From DASSWG01 sp035704905 (GTDB taxonomy: Bacteria > Bacteroidota > Bacteroidia > Flavobacteriales > Flavobacteriaceae), in NCBI GenBank assembly GCA_035704905.1, contig DASSWN010000057.1, positions 1-31,129 on the forward strand: a stretch of 31,129 nucleotides of DNA, read 5' to 3'. The notes beneath the pieces are model-generated. The model was not told the DNA's origin, did not search any database, and saw only the letters and a list, made by a program, of their open reading frames with translations. Each line of letters begins with the position of its first letter. Positions within the stretch are counted from its first letter, which is position 1. Of the stretch, positions 1 through 7,397 are shown in pieces. The position numbers and the translations under genes were made by a program.

Positions 1-390
1 TTTCTGCAATTTTTCCCCGAACTCATCAAGGAGGGACATTTGTATATTTTGCAAACACCATTGTTTCGGGTGCGCAATAAAAAAGAAACTATTTATTGCT
101 ATTCCGAACAAGAAAAACGCGATGCAATTGAAAAACTTTCGGGAAAACCTGCCCGCTCCGGTCGAGGCGGGCCCGAAATCACCCGTTTTAAAGGCTTGGG
201 GGAAATTTCACCCGATGAATTCAAGTATTTTATTGGTCCCGATATCCGCTTGGACCCCGTCATGCTCGATAAAGAAATGAGCATCGAACAGCTTCTTGAA
301 TTTTATATGGGAAAAAACACACCTGACCGACAAGAATTTATTATTGATAATTTGAAAGTTGAACTTGATTTAATTGTAGAAAACTCATGA
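1..390 (+). CDS. parE: DNA topoisomerase IV subunit B (ParE), C-terminal end, 5' truncated by window
   Basis: The frame is open from base 1, so the gene begins outside the window; 129 codons and a TGA stop remain. ParE is the ATPase and Toprim subunit of topoisomerase IV, which decatenates daughter chromosomes together with ParC. The visible part carries the typical end of the Toprim/C-terminal region of GyrB/ParE proteins: an ILQTPLFRV strand, then ITRFKGLGEISPDEF, matching the family RxKGLGE motif, then a conserved RLDPV stretch. It is called ParE rather than GyrB because parC follows in the same operon. The stop overlaps the start of the next gene (ATGA), suggesting translational coupling. 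The family assignment is secure; the subunit choice rests on context. Confidence 0.93.
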   Translation, partial: FLQFFPELIKEGHLYILQTPLFRVRNKKETIYCYSEQEKRDAIEKLSGKPARSGRGGPEITRFKGLGEISPDEFKYFIGPDIRLDPVMLDKEMSIEQLLEFYMGKNTPDRQEFIIDNLKVELDLIVENS

Positions 391-857
391 GACTAACAAA
401 CAGAAGGTACACGCAGACCGTGCATAACCTTTTCCTATTTTCGATGCTGATCGTATTGTTTTTTTTGCTTTTAAAAGTGCAAAAACGAATTGGCGATCTG
501 CAATTTTATATCGCCGCTTCATTTGCTTTACTCCTCGTTCTGTATAACCTGTTTTTTGCTGCCTATTTTGAATATGATAGTTTTGGGCCAACACTTCAGT
601 TTAGAAGCAAACGCTTCTTCAAAAAATTCACGGACAACAAACGGCGAAAACTTGAAATCGACAAGAAAGATCTTCAGAAATATGTTGTGTATGATTATTT
701 TGTGCATAAATCATTAATATTATACATTTCCAATAAAAAAAGCGGCAAAACAAAAAAAGTGAGCTTCGACATTACCTTTTTGAACGCGCGGAAAATAAAC
801 CTGATGAAACAATCCTTGAACAAAGTATTGAAAAATAAATCCTTCGATTATAATTAA
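387..857 (+). CDS. Uncharacterised two-helix membrane protein between parE and parC
   Basis: This 156-residue protein starts at an ATG overlapping the parE stop by four bases, and its own stop overlaps the parC start by one base (TAATG). All three genes are therefore very likely co-transcribed and translationally coupled. Two hydrophobic segments, at about residues 14-30 and 40-59, form a hairpin. A basic soluble part of about 95 residues follows (RSKRFFKKF, many Lys, alternating hydrophobic strands such as KSLILYISNK). The layout resembles small proteins with two membrane helices and a PH-like beta domain, but I see no diagnostic motif. The function is unknown; the context hints at a membrane partner or simply a co-expressed passenger of topoisomerase IV. 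Confidence 0.85.
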   Translation: MRLTNRRYTQTVHNLFLFSMLIVLFFLLLKVQKRIGDLQFYIAASFALLLVLYNLFFAAYFEYDSFGPTLQFRSKRFFKKFTDNKRRKLEIDKKDLQKYVVYDYFVHKSLILYISNKKSGKTKKVSFDITFLNARKINLMKQSLNKVLKNKSFDYN

Positions 858-3499
858 TGGAAGAAAAATTCCCCGAACACCAAAACGAATCTGAAAAATC
901 TTCTGAAATCAACGAGGTGTTGACCAAGGTTTCAGGAATGTACAAAGATTGGTTTTTGGATTATGCTTCTTATGTAATTTTGGAACGCGCCGTTCCCGCT
1001 ATTGAAGATGGATTCAAGCCGGTTCAACGACGCATTATGCAGTCCATGAAAGATTTGGACGACGGCCGATACAACAAAGTAGCCAACATTGTGGGGCATA
1101 CCATGCAATATCATCCACATGGCGATGTGAGTATTGGCGATGCTATGGTACAAATCGGACAAAAGGATTTGTTGATCGATACACAAGGAAACTGGGGAAA
1201 TGTATTGACCGGTGATCGTGCGGCGGCTCCGCGTTATATCGAAGCGCGACTTTCAAAATTTGCTTTGGATGTGGTTTTTAATCCCAAAATCACTCCCTGG
1301 CAAGCTTCTTACGATGGTCGTAGAAAAGAACCTGTTAATCTTCCGGTAATGTTCCCGCTACTTTTGGCCCAAGGTGCCGAAGGAATTGCCGTTGGATTGA
1401 GCACCAAGATTTTGCCACACAATTTTTTGGAACTAATTGACGCTTCCATCAAACATTTAAAAGGAAAGCGCTTCACCTTGTTCCCGGATTTTCTCACGGG
1501 CGGAATCATTGACGTCACCCATTACAATGATGGCCTTCGTGGTGGAAGAATCCGTAGTCGTGCCAAAATTGAAGCATACGATAAAAACACGTTGGTCATT
1601 ACCGAAATTCCTTTCGGCACGAATACTTCTTCCTTGATCGATTCAATTTTGAAGGCCAATGACAAAGGGAAAATTAAAATCAAAAAGATTGAAGACAATA
1701 CAGCAGCGGAAGTTGAAATCCTGATTCATTTGCCTTCGGGAATTTCAGTCGATAAAACCATTGATGCTTTATATGCTTTCACCAGCTGCGAAAATTCCAT
1801 TTCTCCCTTGGGCTGCGTGGTCGTTGACAACAAACCTGAATTTTTGGGCGTTTCTGAAATTTTACGGCGAAGCACCGATCACACGGTTGAACTGCTCAAA
1901 CAAGAATTGGAAATAAAACTGAATGAATTTCAAGAGCAATGGCATTTTGCTTCCTTGGAACGTATTTTTATCGAGAATCGGATTTATCGCGACATTGAAG
2001 AAGAAGAAACCTGGGAGGGAGTTGTTGCCGCAATCGATTTGGGGCTAAAGCCGCATGTTTCCCATTTAAAAAGAGCGGTTACCGAAGAAGATATTGTGCG
2101 TTTGACAGAGATTCGCATCAAACGAATTTCGCGTTTCGATTTGGACAAAGCACGTCAAAAAATTGAAGCCTTGGAAGATGAAATCGCCCAAATTAAACAC
2201 CATTTGGCCAATTTGATCGATTATGCCATTTCCTATTTCAATCGATTAAAAAATGAATATGGAGAAGGAAAGCAGCGCAAAACGGAAATTAGGGTTTTTG
2301 AAGATATTGAAGCCACCAAAGTTGCTATTAGAAACACCAAACTTTATGTAAACCGAAAAGAAGGTTTCGTGGGAACGGCACTGAAAAAAGACGAATATGT
2401 GGCCGATTGCAGCGATATAGACGATATTATTTGTTTTATGGCAGATGGCACCATGATGGTTTCCAAAGTAGGCCCAAAAAATTTCGTTGGAAAAAATATT
2501 ATCCACGTCGCCGTTTTCAAGAAAAAAGATAAGCGCACCATCTACAACCTTATTTATAAGGACGGAAAAGGAGGAAACACTTACATCAAACGTTTTGCCG
2601 TGACTTCGATTACGCGCGATCGGGAATACAATATTGGAAATGGAAAACCCGGAACCGAAATTTTTTACTTCTCAGCCAATCCAAATGGGGAGGCAGAGGT
2701 GGTAACGGTTTATCTACGACAAGTCGGAAAAATCAAAAAACTAAAATTTGAAATTGATTTTGCCGATCAATTAATAAAAGGCCGAGCTGTGCGCGGAAAT
2801 TTGGTCACCAAACACCAAGTCAAAAAAATTGAACTGAAAGAAGAAGGCGTTTCCACGCTGAAACCGCGAAAAATTTGGTTTGATGATGCGGTTCAACGAT
2901 TAAATACAGATGAAAGGGGCGAACTTTTGGGCGAATTTCGGGGTGAAGACCGTCTTTTGGTGATAACCCAAGGAGGAAAAGTGAAAACCATTAAACCCGA
3001 ACTAACCACTCGATTTGGCGATGATTTGATTATTTTGGAAAAATGGCTGCCCAAAAAACCTATTTCCGCGGTTTATTGGGATGGGGAAAAAGAACGTTAT
3101 TATGTGAAGCGCTTTCTAATCGAAAACGAAGAACGCGAAGAACTGGTTATTACCGAGCATCCGAAATCACAATTGGAAATTGTTTCCACCGATTATTTGC
3201 CGAGGGTGGAACTTGTGTACACCAAAAAAAGGGGAAAAGATCAAAGAGAAAATGAGGAGATCAACATTGCAGAATTTATCGCGATCAAAGGAATAAAAGC
3301 TTTGGGGAATCAGCTTACCAGCGAAAAAGTAAAACAAATAAACCTTTTGGAACCATTGCCTTATGAGGCCCCGGAAGAAATTCATGCCGATGATGTGGAA
3401 GTAGTGGACGAAGAAGTTCTTTCCGAAAGCGATTCCAAAGAAAATACCACGAAGGCTTCCGAAAAAGAAAAGGGCAACGGACAAACCACGCTGTTTTAG
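857..3499 (+). CDS. parC: DNA topoisomerase IV subunit A (ParC)
   Basis: This 880-residue protein is the DNA breakage-reunion subunit of topoisomerase IV. Residues around 37-130 contain the GyrA/ParC core: AVPAIEDGFKPVQRRI, YHPHGD (85-90) and AAAPRYIEARLS, in which Tyr127 is the expected catalytic tyrosine forming the phosphotyrosyl DNA link. A long coiled-coil region lies near residues 430-470. From about 520 onward come beta-rich repeats expected for the C-terminal pinwheel domain. The last about 50 residues are acidic and low in complexity. The quinolone-contact position equivalent to GyrA Ser83 is Val91, while the acidic position is kept as Asp95. The start overlaps the preceding stop. 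ParC rather than GyrA is chosen because of the parE neighbour and the sequence style YHPHGDVSIGDAMVQIGQ. Confidence 0.95.
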   Translation: MEEKFPEHQNESEKSSEINEVLTKVSGMYKDWFLDYASYVILERAVPAIEDGFKPVQRRIMQSMKDLDDGRYNKVANIVGHTMQYHPHGDVSIGDAMVQIGQKDLLIDTQGNWGNVLTGDRAAAPRYIEARLSKFALDVVFNPKITPWQASYDGRRKEPVNLPVMFPLLLAQGAEGIAVGLSTKILPHNFLELIDASIKHLKGKRFTLFPDFLTGGIIDVTHYNDGLRGGRIRSRAKIEAYDKNTLVITEIPFGTNTSSLIDSILKANDKGKIKIKKIEDNTAAEVEILIHLPSGISVDKTIDALYAFTSCENSISPLGCVVVDNKPEFLGVSEILRRSTDHTVELLKQELEIKLNEFQEQWHFASLERIFIENRIYRDIEEEETWEGVVAAIDLGLKPHVSHLKRAVTEEDIVRLTEIRIKRISRFDLDKARQKIEALEDEIAQIKHHLANLIDYAISYFNRLKNEYGEGKQRKTEIRVFEDIEATKVAIRNTKLYVNRKEGFVGTALKKDEYVADCSDIDDIICFMADGTMMVSKVGPKNFVGKNIIHVAVFKKKDKRTIYNLIYKDGKGGNTYIKRFAVTSITRDREYNIGNGKPGTEIFYFSANPNGEAEVVTVYLRQVGKIKKLKFEIDFADQLIKGRAVRGNLVTKHQVKKIELKEEGVSTLKPRKIWFDDAVQRLNTDERGELLGEFRGEDRLLVITQGGKVKTIKPELTTRFGDDLIILEKWLPKKPISAVYWDGEKERYYVKRFLIENEEREELVITEHPKSQLEIVSTDYLPRVELVYTKKRGKDQRENEEINIAEFIAIKGIKALGNQLTSEKVKQINLLEPLPYEAPEEIHADDVEVVDEEVLSESDSKENTTKASEKEKGNGQTTLF

Positions 3500-3607
3500 G
3501 AATAGATTTATCTAAAAATATCCAAGACTTCGAGCAAACCAATTTGACCGTATCCGATTCCCGAATTAATACTTGAAAGTTCTTTTCGATAATTCGCAAA
3601 ATTAATA

Positions 3608-3979
3608 TTACTCTATTTTCTTTGCGGTCCCGAGTTGTTTGTTTGCGCTGCCCACTACTGAAAACTCAAAAGTGTACGTATTTTCTTCGGTGGTTAATAT
3701 TTTTATGTGCAAGGGTTTTTCTTCCTCCATATTTTTGGGATGTAGATTGGTAAGAATATATTCACAGTCGTTGATCCATCGGATGGAAGAAGAGTCAACT
3801 TGATTTTGAAAATAATCGATTTCCAACGTATCGTTGCGGGTAAATTTTGTTTTTACCATTTCGCCGTTCAAATAAGTCTCAAAAACGAAGGTTCCGGTTT
3901 TGAAATCGGTACAGTTTCGCTGCGGTGAATAGCAGCCAGAAAACAAACAGAACATTGGTATTAAAAGAAAGCGTTTCAT
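3608..3979 (-). CDS. Small lipoprotein-like protein convergent with parC, function unknown
   Basis: This is a protein of 123 residues. I start it at the internal ATG at 3979 because it opens with a signal sequence (MKRFLLIPMFCLFSGC). A longer reading frame upstream encodes an unrelated, non-signal-like N-terminus. The LFSGC stretch is a good lipobox with Cys15 as the lipidated residue. The mature part is beta-rich (TGTFVFETYLNGEMVKTKF, DSSSIRWINDCEYIL, YTFEFSVVG) and has two further cysteines. From memory, relatives in Flavobacteriia are often labelled 'DNA topoisomerase IV' in databases merely because they sit next to parC. Nothing in the sequence supports a topoisomerase role. It is probably an envelope protein of unknown function. 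Confidence 0.8.
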   Translation of the reverse strand: MKRFLLIPMFCLFSGCYSPQRNCTDFKTGTFVFETYLNGEMVKTKFTRNDTLEIDYFQNQVDSSSIRWINDCEYILTNLHPKNMEEEKPLHIKILTTEENTYTFEFSVVGSANKQLGTAKKIE

Positions 3980-4102
3980 AATCGCATTAAGTTGAAGATT
4001 CCCATGAATTGTTGAGCATTCGCGTGCATCGAAAGTTAAAACTAATTCAATAAATTTCGACCAAAAGCATCGTCTGCGAAAATACACATTTTCCCCGCCA
4101 AT

Positions 4103-4480
4103 TCAGTTTTCAAAGACTTCAAAACTTCCGTCGTCGTAGAAGAAAACAATTTTATCTATTTTCGAATTTTTTGTTGGAAAATTCTTTAAAAAATTAACCG
4201 ATTTCTTTTCTAAGGAATCCGATGGGGAAGAAGGAAGGTTTTTTTCGTTTGGCGACGATGGAAAATCCCCTTTTCCATTCAACAGCCAATTCAATTCAAT
4301 TTCGGGGAAAGCAGCATTCACTTTAATAACAAAATCCAAACTCGGTTTATTGCGCCCAGATACAATATGTGAAATGGAAGAGCGGCCCACGTTGATTTTA
4401 TCAGCGAAAGAAGTGGCAGAAAGATCGTAGTAATCCAGTATTTCCTGCAGTCGTTTTACAAATTTTTCATTGTTTAACAT
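4103..4480 (-). CDS. XRE-family helix-turn-helix transcriptional regulator
   Basis: This is a DNA-binding regulator of 125 residues. Residues about 5-55 form a lambda-repressor-like HTH: the segment SATSFADKINVGRSSISHIVSGRNKPSLDF shows the helix-turn-helix spacing and the SGRNKPS turn typical of the family. PEIELNWLLNGKG follows, a motif often seen in phage-repressor-like XRE proteins. The C-terminus (about residues 75-125) is a linker rich in Ser/Pro plus a short DKIVFFYDDGSFEVFE tail. The ATG at 4480 is chosen because a good promoter with its -7 box at 4511-4518 places the transcript start just upstream, excluding the longer alternative. The gene is divergent from the M14 peptidase, and several palindromes lie between them. 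Autoregulation and control of the peptidase are inferred. Confidence 0.88.
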   Translation of the reverse strand: MLNNEKFVKRLQEILDYYDLSATSFADKINVGRSSISHIVSGRNKPSLDFVIKVNAAFPEIELNWLLNGKGDFPSSPNEKNLPSSPSDSLEKKSVNFLKNFPTKNSKIDKIVFFYDDGSFEVFEN

Positions 4481-4510
4481 TGTGATATTTAGATGCTGCT
4501 TTGTTTTAAA

Positions 4511-4542
4511 CAAAAGTAAACCAAAACAGATAGCTATCCAAA
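4511..4542 (-). promoter_or_regulatory. Promoter of the XRE regulator, Bacteroidota type
   Basis: Read on the minus strand, TTTG (4542-4539) is followed after 20 bases by TACTTTTG (4518-4511). This matches the Bacteroidota primary sigma consensus TTTG-N17-23-TAnnTTTG. A perfect ten-base palindrome, GATAGCTATC (4529-4538), sits in the spacer directly beside the -33 element. The expected start site near 4505 leaves a leader of about 25 bases before the ATG at 4480. Confidence 0.75.
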
Positions 4543-4686
4543 TTCAACAATATTAAATTCCTTTGTTTATTGGATTTATTACTTTAGATAACACGCTACA
4601 TTCAATTGAAAAATATATGGTTATATCATATTTATTATGTAATAGGAAAAATTCCGTTCCCTTCCTTGAATTCCAAGAAATGAAAG

Positions 4687-4759
4687 TTTACAAAAGTAAC
4701 GTTTATTCAACAATTTTCTTGTTTACAATTGTAAAATAGGATTTGTTTACTTTTGTGAA
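4687..4759. promoter_or_regulatory. Cluster of TTTAC-N4-GTAAA palindromes, candidate operators
   Basis: Three copies of one inverted repeat lie here: TTTACAAAAGTAAC (4687-4700), TTTACAATTGTAAA (4722-4735, a perfect palindrome) and TTTACTTTTGTGAA (4746-4759). A fourth, weaker copy at 4507-4520 on the minus strand (TTTACTTTTGTTTA) overlaps the -7 box of the XRE promoter. The third copy overlaps a TAnnTTTG box just before the peptidase start. Placement over both divergent promoters suggests operators for the adjacent XRE regulator. Part of the similarity between the copies at 4507 and 4746 is forced by the promoter consensus itself. Confidence 0.55.
4748..4755 (+). promoter_or_regulatory. Possible -7 box (TACTTTTG) of the M14 peptidase gene
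   Basis: TACTTTTG matches TAnnTTTG exactly and ends only five bases before the ATG at 4761, so transcription would begin at or next to the start codon. No TTG lies at ideal distance: one at 4729-4731 is 16 bases upstream and one at 4719-4721 is 26. The box is thus either a near-leaderless promoter or part of an operator. Confidence 0.4.
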
Positions 4760-4760
4760 T

Positions 4761-5930
4761 ATGGATAAAAACCTATCACTGGCTGATTTGTGGAAGCAAT
4801 ATCCCTTCTTCGAAAACAGCGACTTTTTGAACCGGTATATCCCTTTTGAAAAGCTGGAAAAAACCTTATTGGAACTTCCTTTCTTTTTTAAAGTTGAGGA
4901 TCACGGAAAATCCGTTGACGGAAAATCTATTTATTCTGTGCAGTTTGGAAACGGAAAAACAAAAATTTTAATGTGGTCGCAAATGCATGGAAACGAAACC
5001 ACGACCACAAAAGCTGTTCTGGATTTGTTTCGTGCCTTTTCTCAACCTGAGATAGCACCGATGTTTCAAGATATTATAGAAAATTGTACCATCCAGGTTA
5101 TCCCGGTTTTGAATCCGGATGGCGCGATGGCCTATTCGCGGGAAAACAAGAATAAAATTGATTTAAATCGCGATGCGGTTTTACTGTCCCAACCCGAAAG
5201 CCAAATTCTTCATTCCATCTTTGAGAATTACAGACCCGATTTCTGCTTCAATTTACATGATCAGCGCAGCATTTACGGTGTGGGGACAACGGAAAAGCCG
5301 GCAGTTGTTTCTTTTTTGGCTCCTTCGGTAAACAAAGGAAGAACTCTTACGGAACCAAGAAAAACAGCTATGAAATTGATTGCGGAAATGAATTCATTCT
5401 TGCAAACTTTTATTCCCGGGAATGTGGGTCGTTATGACGATTTCTTCAATCCGAATTGCGTCGGTGATAAGTTTCAATCAATGGAAATCCCCACGGTTTT
5501 GGTTGAAGCCGGGCATTTTCCGAATGATTATGATCGCAATACAACCAGAAAATTAGTATTTTTGGCGATTTCCAAGGCATTATTTTCCGTTGCTTCTAAA
5601 TCCTTCACACAACAAAATTTCAAAAACTATTTCAATATTCCGGAGAATGAAAAATCCTTTTTTGATATCATCTTGCGAAACGTAAATATTAATGGAGAGG
5701 TTGCAGATTTGGCCATACAGTTTGAAGAGCAATTGAAAGACCAGGAGATAGAATTTGTACCGGTTACAGAAAAAATTGGAAACCTCTCATTATATTTTGG
5801 CCATAAAAATTTAGATTTTCATGGAGAAAAACTGCGTATTAACCGAAGCATAGCAATCGAAGAAAAAATAGAAATAAAGCATATTGCAATTGGAAACGAG
5901 GAAATTTCGAGCATATTAACAAATAATTGA
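4761..5930 (+). CDS. M14-family zinc metallocarboxypeptidase, cytoplasmic type
   Basis: This protein of 389 residues has the M14 metal site and catalytic residues: MHGNE gives the zinc ligands His76 and Glu79, the NPDG motif is at 118-121, DLNRD with the substrate-binding Asn136/Arg137 at 134-138, the third zinc ligand is His166 in NLHD, and the general base is Glu249 in VLVEAGHF. There is no signal peptide, so it should act in the cytoplasm, for example on recycled wall peptides or modified amino acids; the substrate is unknown. About 100 extra C-terminal residues (285-389) form a beta-rich domain of unknown role. The ATG at 4761 is preferred over an upstream in-frame TTG that would translate through promoter-like sequence. 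An Lrp/AsnC regulator follows. Confidence 0.88.
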   Translation: MDKNLSLADLWKQYPFFENSDFLNRYIPFEKLEKTLLELPFFFKVEDHGKSVDGKSIYSVQFGNGKTKILMWSQMHGNETTTTKAVLDLFRAFSQPEIAPMFQDIIENCTIQVIPVLNPDGAMAYSRENKNKIDLNRDAVLLSQPESQILHSIFENYRPDFCFNLHDQRSIYGVGTTEKPAVVSFLAPSVNKGRTLTEPRKTAMKLIAEMNSFLQTFIPGNVGRYDDFFNPNCVGDKFQSMEIPTVLVEAGHFPNDYDRNTTRKLVFLAISKALFSVASKSFTQQNFKNYFNIPENEKSFFDIILRNVNINGEVADLAIQFEEQLKDQEIEFVPVTEKIGNLSLYFGHKNLDFHGEKLRINRSIAIEEKIEIKHIAIGNEEISSILTNN

Positions 5931-5952
5931 AATCAAAATTATGGATATTTGA

Positions 5953-5971
5953 TATATTTGTTTTAATTTTG
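5953..5971 (+). promoter_or_regulatory. Candidate -7 boxes upstream of the Lrp/AsnC gene
   Basis: Two overlapping-range matches to TAnnTTTG occur: TATATTTG (5953-5960) and TAATTTTG (5964-5971). A TTG at 5927-5929 lies 23 bases before the first. The start sites would give a leader of roughly 30-45 bases before the ATG at 6005, so the regulator may have its own promoter apart from the peptidase gene. Confidence 0.45.
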
Positions 5972-6004
5972 CCAGAACCTAAAATTTCACAAAAAACTTT
6001 CAAA

Positions 6005-6484
6005 ATGGCAAGATTTAAATTAGATGAAATAGACCACAAAGTGCTGGATATTTTAATTGAGAACACGAGAACACCTTTCACCGAAATTGCAAAAAAGCTT
6101 GATGTTTCAGCAGGAACAATTCATGTAAGGGTGAAAAAAATGGAGAATGAAGGAATAATCACAGGTTCGACCTTGACCTTGGATTATCAGAAATTGGGAT
6201 ATGCTTTTATTGCGTATGTTGGTATTTTCCTTCAAAAAACCTCACAAACAAAATTTGTTTTGCAACGCATCAATGAAATCCCTTACGTAACGGTTGCACA
6301 TGTAACGACTGGGAAATTTAATGTTTTCTGCAAAGTTCGCGCGAGAAACACCGATCATGCAAAAGAAATCATTTATCAATTAGATGATATTGAAGGGGTT
6401 ACCAGAACAGAAACCATGATTTCTTTGGAAGAAAGCTTGAACGAAAAAAAGCGTTTGATGCATTCTATTTTCAACAATATGTAA
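6005..6484 (+). CDS. Lrp/AsnC-family transcriptional regulator
   Basis: This regulator of 159 residues belongs to the leucine-responsive family, which senses amino acids and binds DNA as dimers or octamers. Residues 5-60 form the AsnC-type winged helix: LDEIDHKVLDILIENTRTPF, then TEIAKKLDVSAGTIHVRVKKMENEGII. Residues about 65-145 form the RAM ligand domain (AYVGIFL, YVTVAHVTTGKFNVFCKV, IEGVTRTETMISL). The ATG at 6005 gives the standard family start MARFKLDEID; an upstream start would add 26 residues over promoter-like sequence. It lies 74 bases after the M14 peptidase stop. A strong terminator follows. Its targets are not evident from the window. Confidence 0.92.
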   Translation: MARFKLDEIDHKVLDILIENTRTPFTEIAKKLDVSAGTIHVRVKKMENEGIITGSTLTLDYQKLGYAFIAYVGIFLQKTSQTKFVLQRINEIPYVTVAHVTTGKFNVFCKVRARNTDHAKEIIYQLDDIEGVTRTETMISLEESLNEKKRLMHSIFNNM

Positions 6485-6503
6485 GAAATTTTGTAGTTGT
6501 AAT

Positions 6504-6538
6504 AAAAAGCTTTCAGAATAGTTTTGAAAGCTTTTTTT
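6504..6538 (+). terminator. Rho-independent terminator after the Lrp/AsnC gene
   Basis: An 11-bp stem (AAAAAGCTTTC at 6504-6514 pairing with GAAAGCTTTTT at 6526-6536) encloses an 11-base loop and runs into a T tract. It lies 20 bases after the stop codon. Confidence 0.85.
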
Positions 6539-6630
6539 ATGACCAAAAATTGGCCAAACAAACTAATTTCATTTTTGGCTATGTTTTTGATTGAGATAGA
6601 AGACAATGCTTCCCTAACTGTTTTTGGAAT

Positions 6631-7299
6631 ATGAAGTTAGTTATTTTAACGATTTTTCTCTGCTTTTTCACCAATTTGGCCACTGCACAAATTGATAAAT
6701 CTTTGAACCTGCCGATACCTTCGGATTTACAAAACCCCATGACTTTACCAAATGATTCAGAACCAGTTATAAAAATGCCGAAGTCGTCGCCAAGCTTGAC
6801 AAACCCGGATTATAGGACAGGTATTAAGGTTCCTTCCATGCTTGGGCGAAAAAAAGAAAAAAAAGAGAATATCATGTCCACGGAAACAGGACTTTTAACA
6901 AGGACAATCGATTTTAAGCCGGGATATCTAGAGAAATTCCGTGATCCGGGAGGAAAAGGAAATACCAAAACACAATATTTGGGAGAATTTTCTTCCAATG
7001 GCCGTTTTGTGGAAATATATTGCCGTGATCATGAATATGTGGATGGCGATCGGATTCAAATTTTGCACAATGGCGATATCGTTGCACCAAACGAGGTGTT
7101 GTTAGGCTCATTTCAACCCGTTCTGATAACCTTGGAAAAAGGCAATAATCGCATTGAATTCAAAGCTTTGAACGAAGGAAGTTCTTCCCCAAACACTGCT
7201 GAATTCATCGTTTATGACGAATTGGGCAATGTTATCACCCATAACCGGTGGAATTTGGCCACGGGAGTGAAGGCAAGCATTTTAATTCACAAACCATGA
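6631..7299 (+). CDS. Secreted protein of unknown function
   Basis: This protein of 222 residues has a clear signal peptide (residues 1-20, a hydrophobic core LVILTIFLCFFTNLATA ending AQ). A Pro/Ser-rich low-complexity segment follows (about 21-75), then a basic patch (RKKEKKEN). From about 105 to 220 there is a beta-rich domain containing EIYCRDHEYVDGDRIQIL, a KGNNRIEFKALNEGSSSPNTAEF stretch and WNLATGVKASILI. That C-terminal pattern is familiar from conserved secreted proteins of Bacteroidota, but I know of no assigned function. No lipobox and no T9SS sorting domain are visible, so it is probably periplasmic. It stands alone between the Lrp terminator and the cold-shock gene. Confidence 0.82.
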   Translation: MKLVILTIFLCFFTNLATAQIDKSLNLPIPSDLQNPMTLPNDSEPVIKMPKSSPSLTNPDYRTGIKVPSMLGRKKEKKENIMSTETGLLTRTIDFKPGYLEKFRDPGGKGNTKTQYLGEFSSNGRFVEIYCRDHEYVDGDRIQILHNGDIVAPNEVLLGSFQPVLITLEKGNNRIEFKALNEGSSSPNTAEFIVYDELGNVITHNRWNLATGVKASILIHKP

Positions 7300-7354
7300 T
7301 TTCCGAAGCGATTCATGCAATCAAAGATTTTTCTCGGATATAAATTGTAAGATG

Positions 7355-7362
7355 TATCTTTG
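7355..7362 (+). promoter_or_regulatory. -7 box (TATCTTTG) of the cold-shock-domain gene
   Basis: This is an exact TAnnTTTG match about 35 bases before the ATG at 7398, predicting a leader near 30 bases. No clear TTG was found at the -33 distance. Confidence 0.5.
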
Positions 7363-7397
7363 CAACAAATTAAAAAAATAAATAGTAAAACAAATAA

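Noticed and set aside
3167..3599. Antisense open frames of about 95-105 codons over the end of parC
   Set aside because: They mirror the codon pattern of parC, have no recognisable domain and would overlap the true gene completely.
3980..4087. N-terminal extension of the lipoprotein gene by 36 codons
   Set aside because: The extension would bury the signal peptide and lipobox inside the protein.
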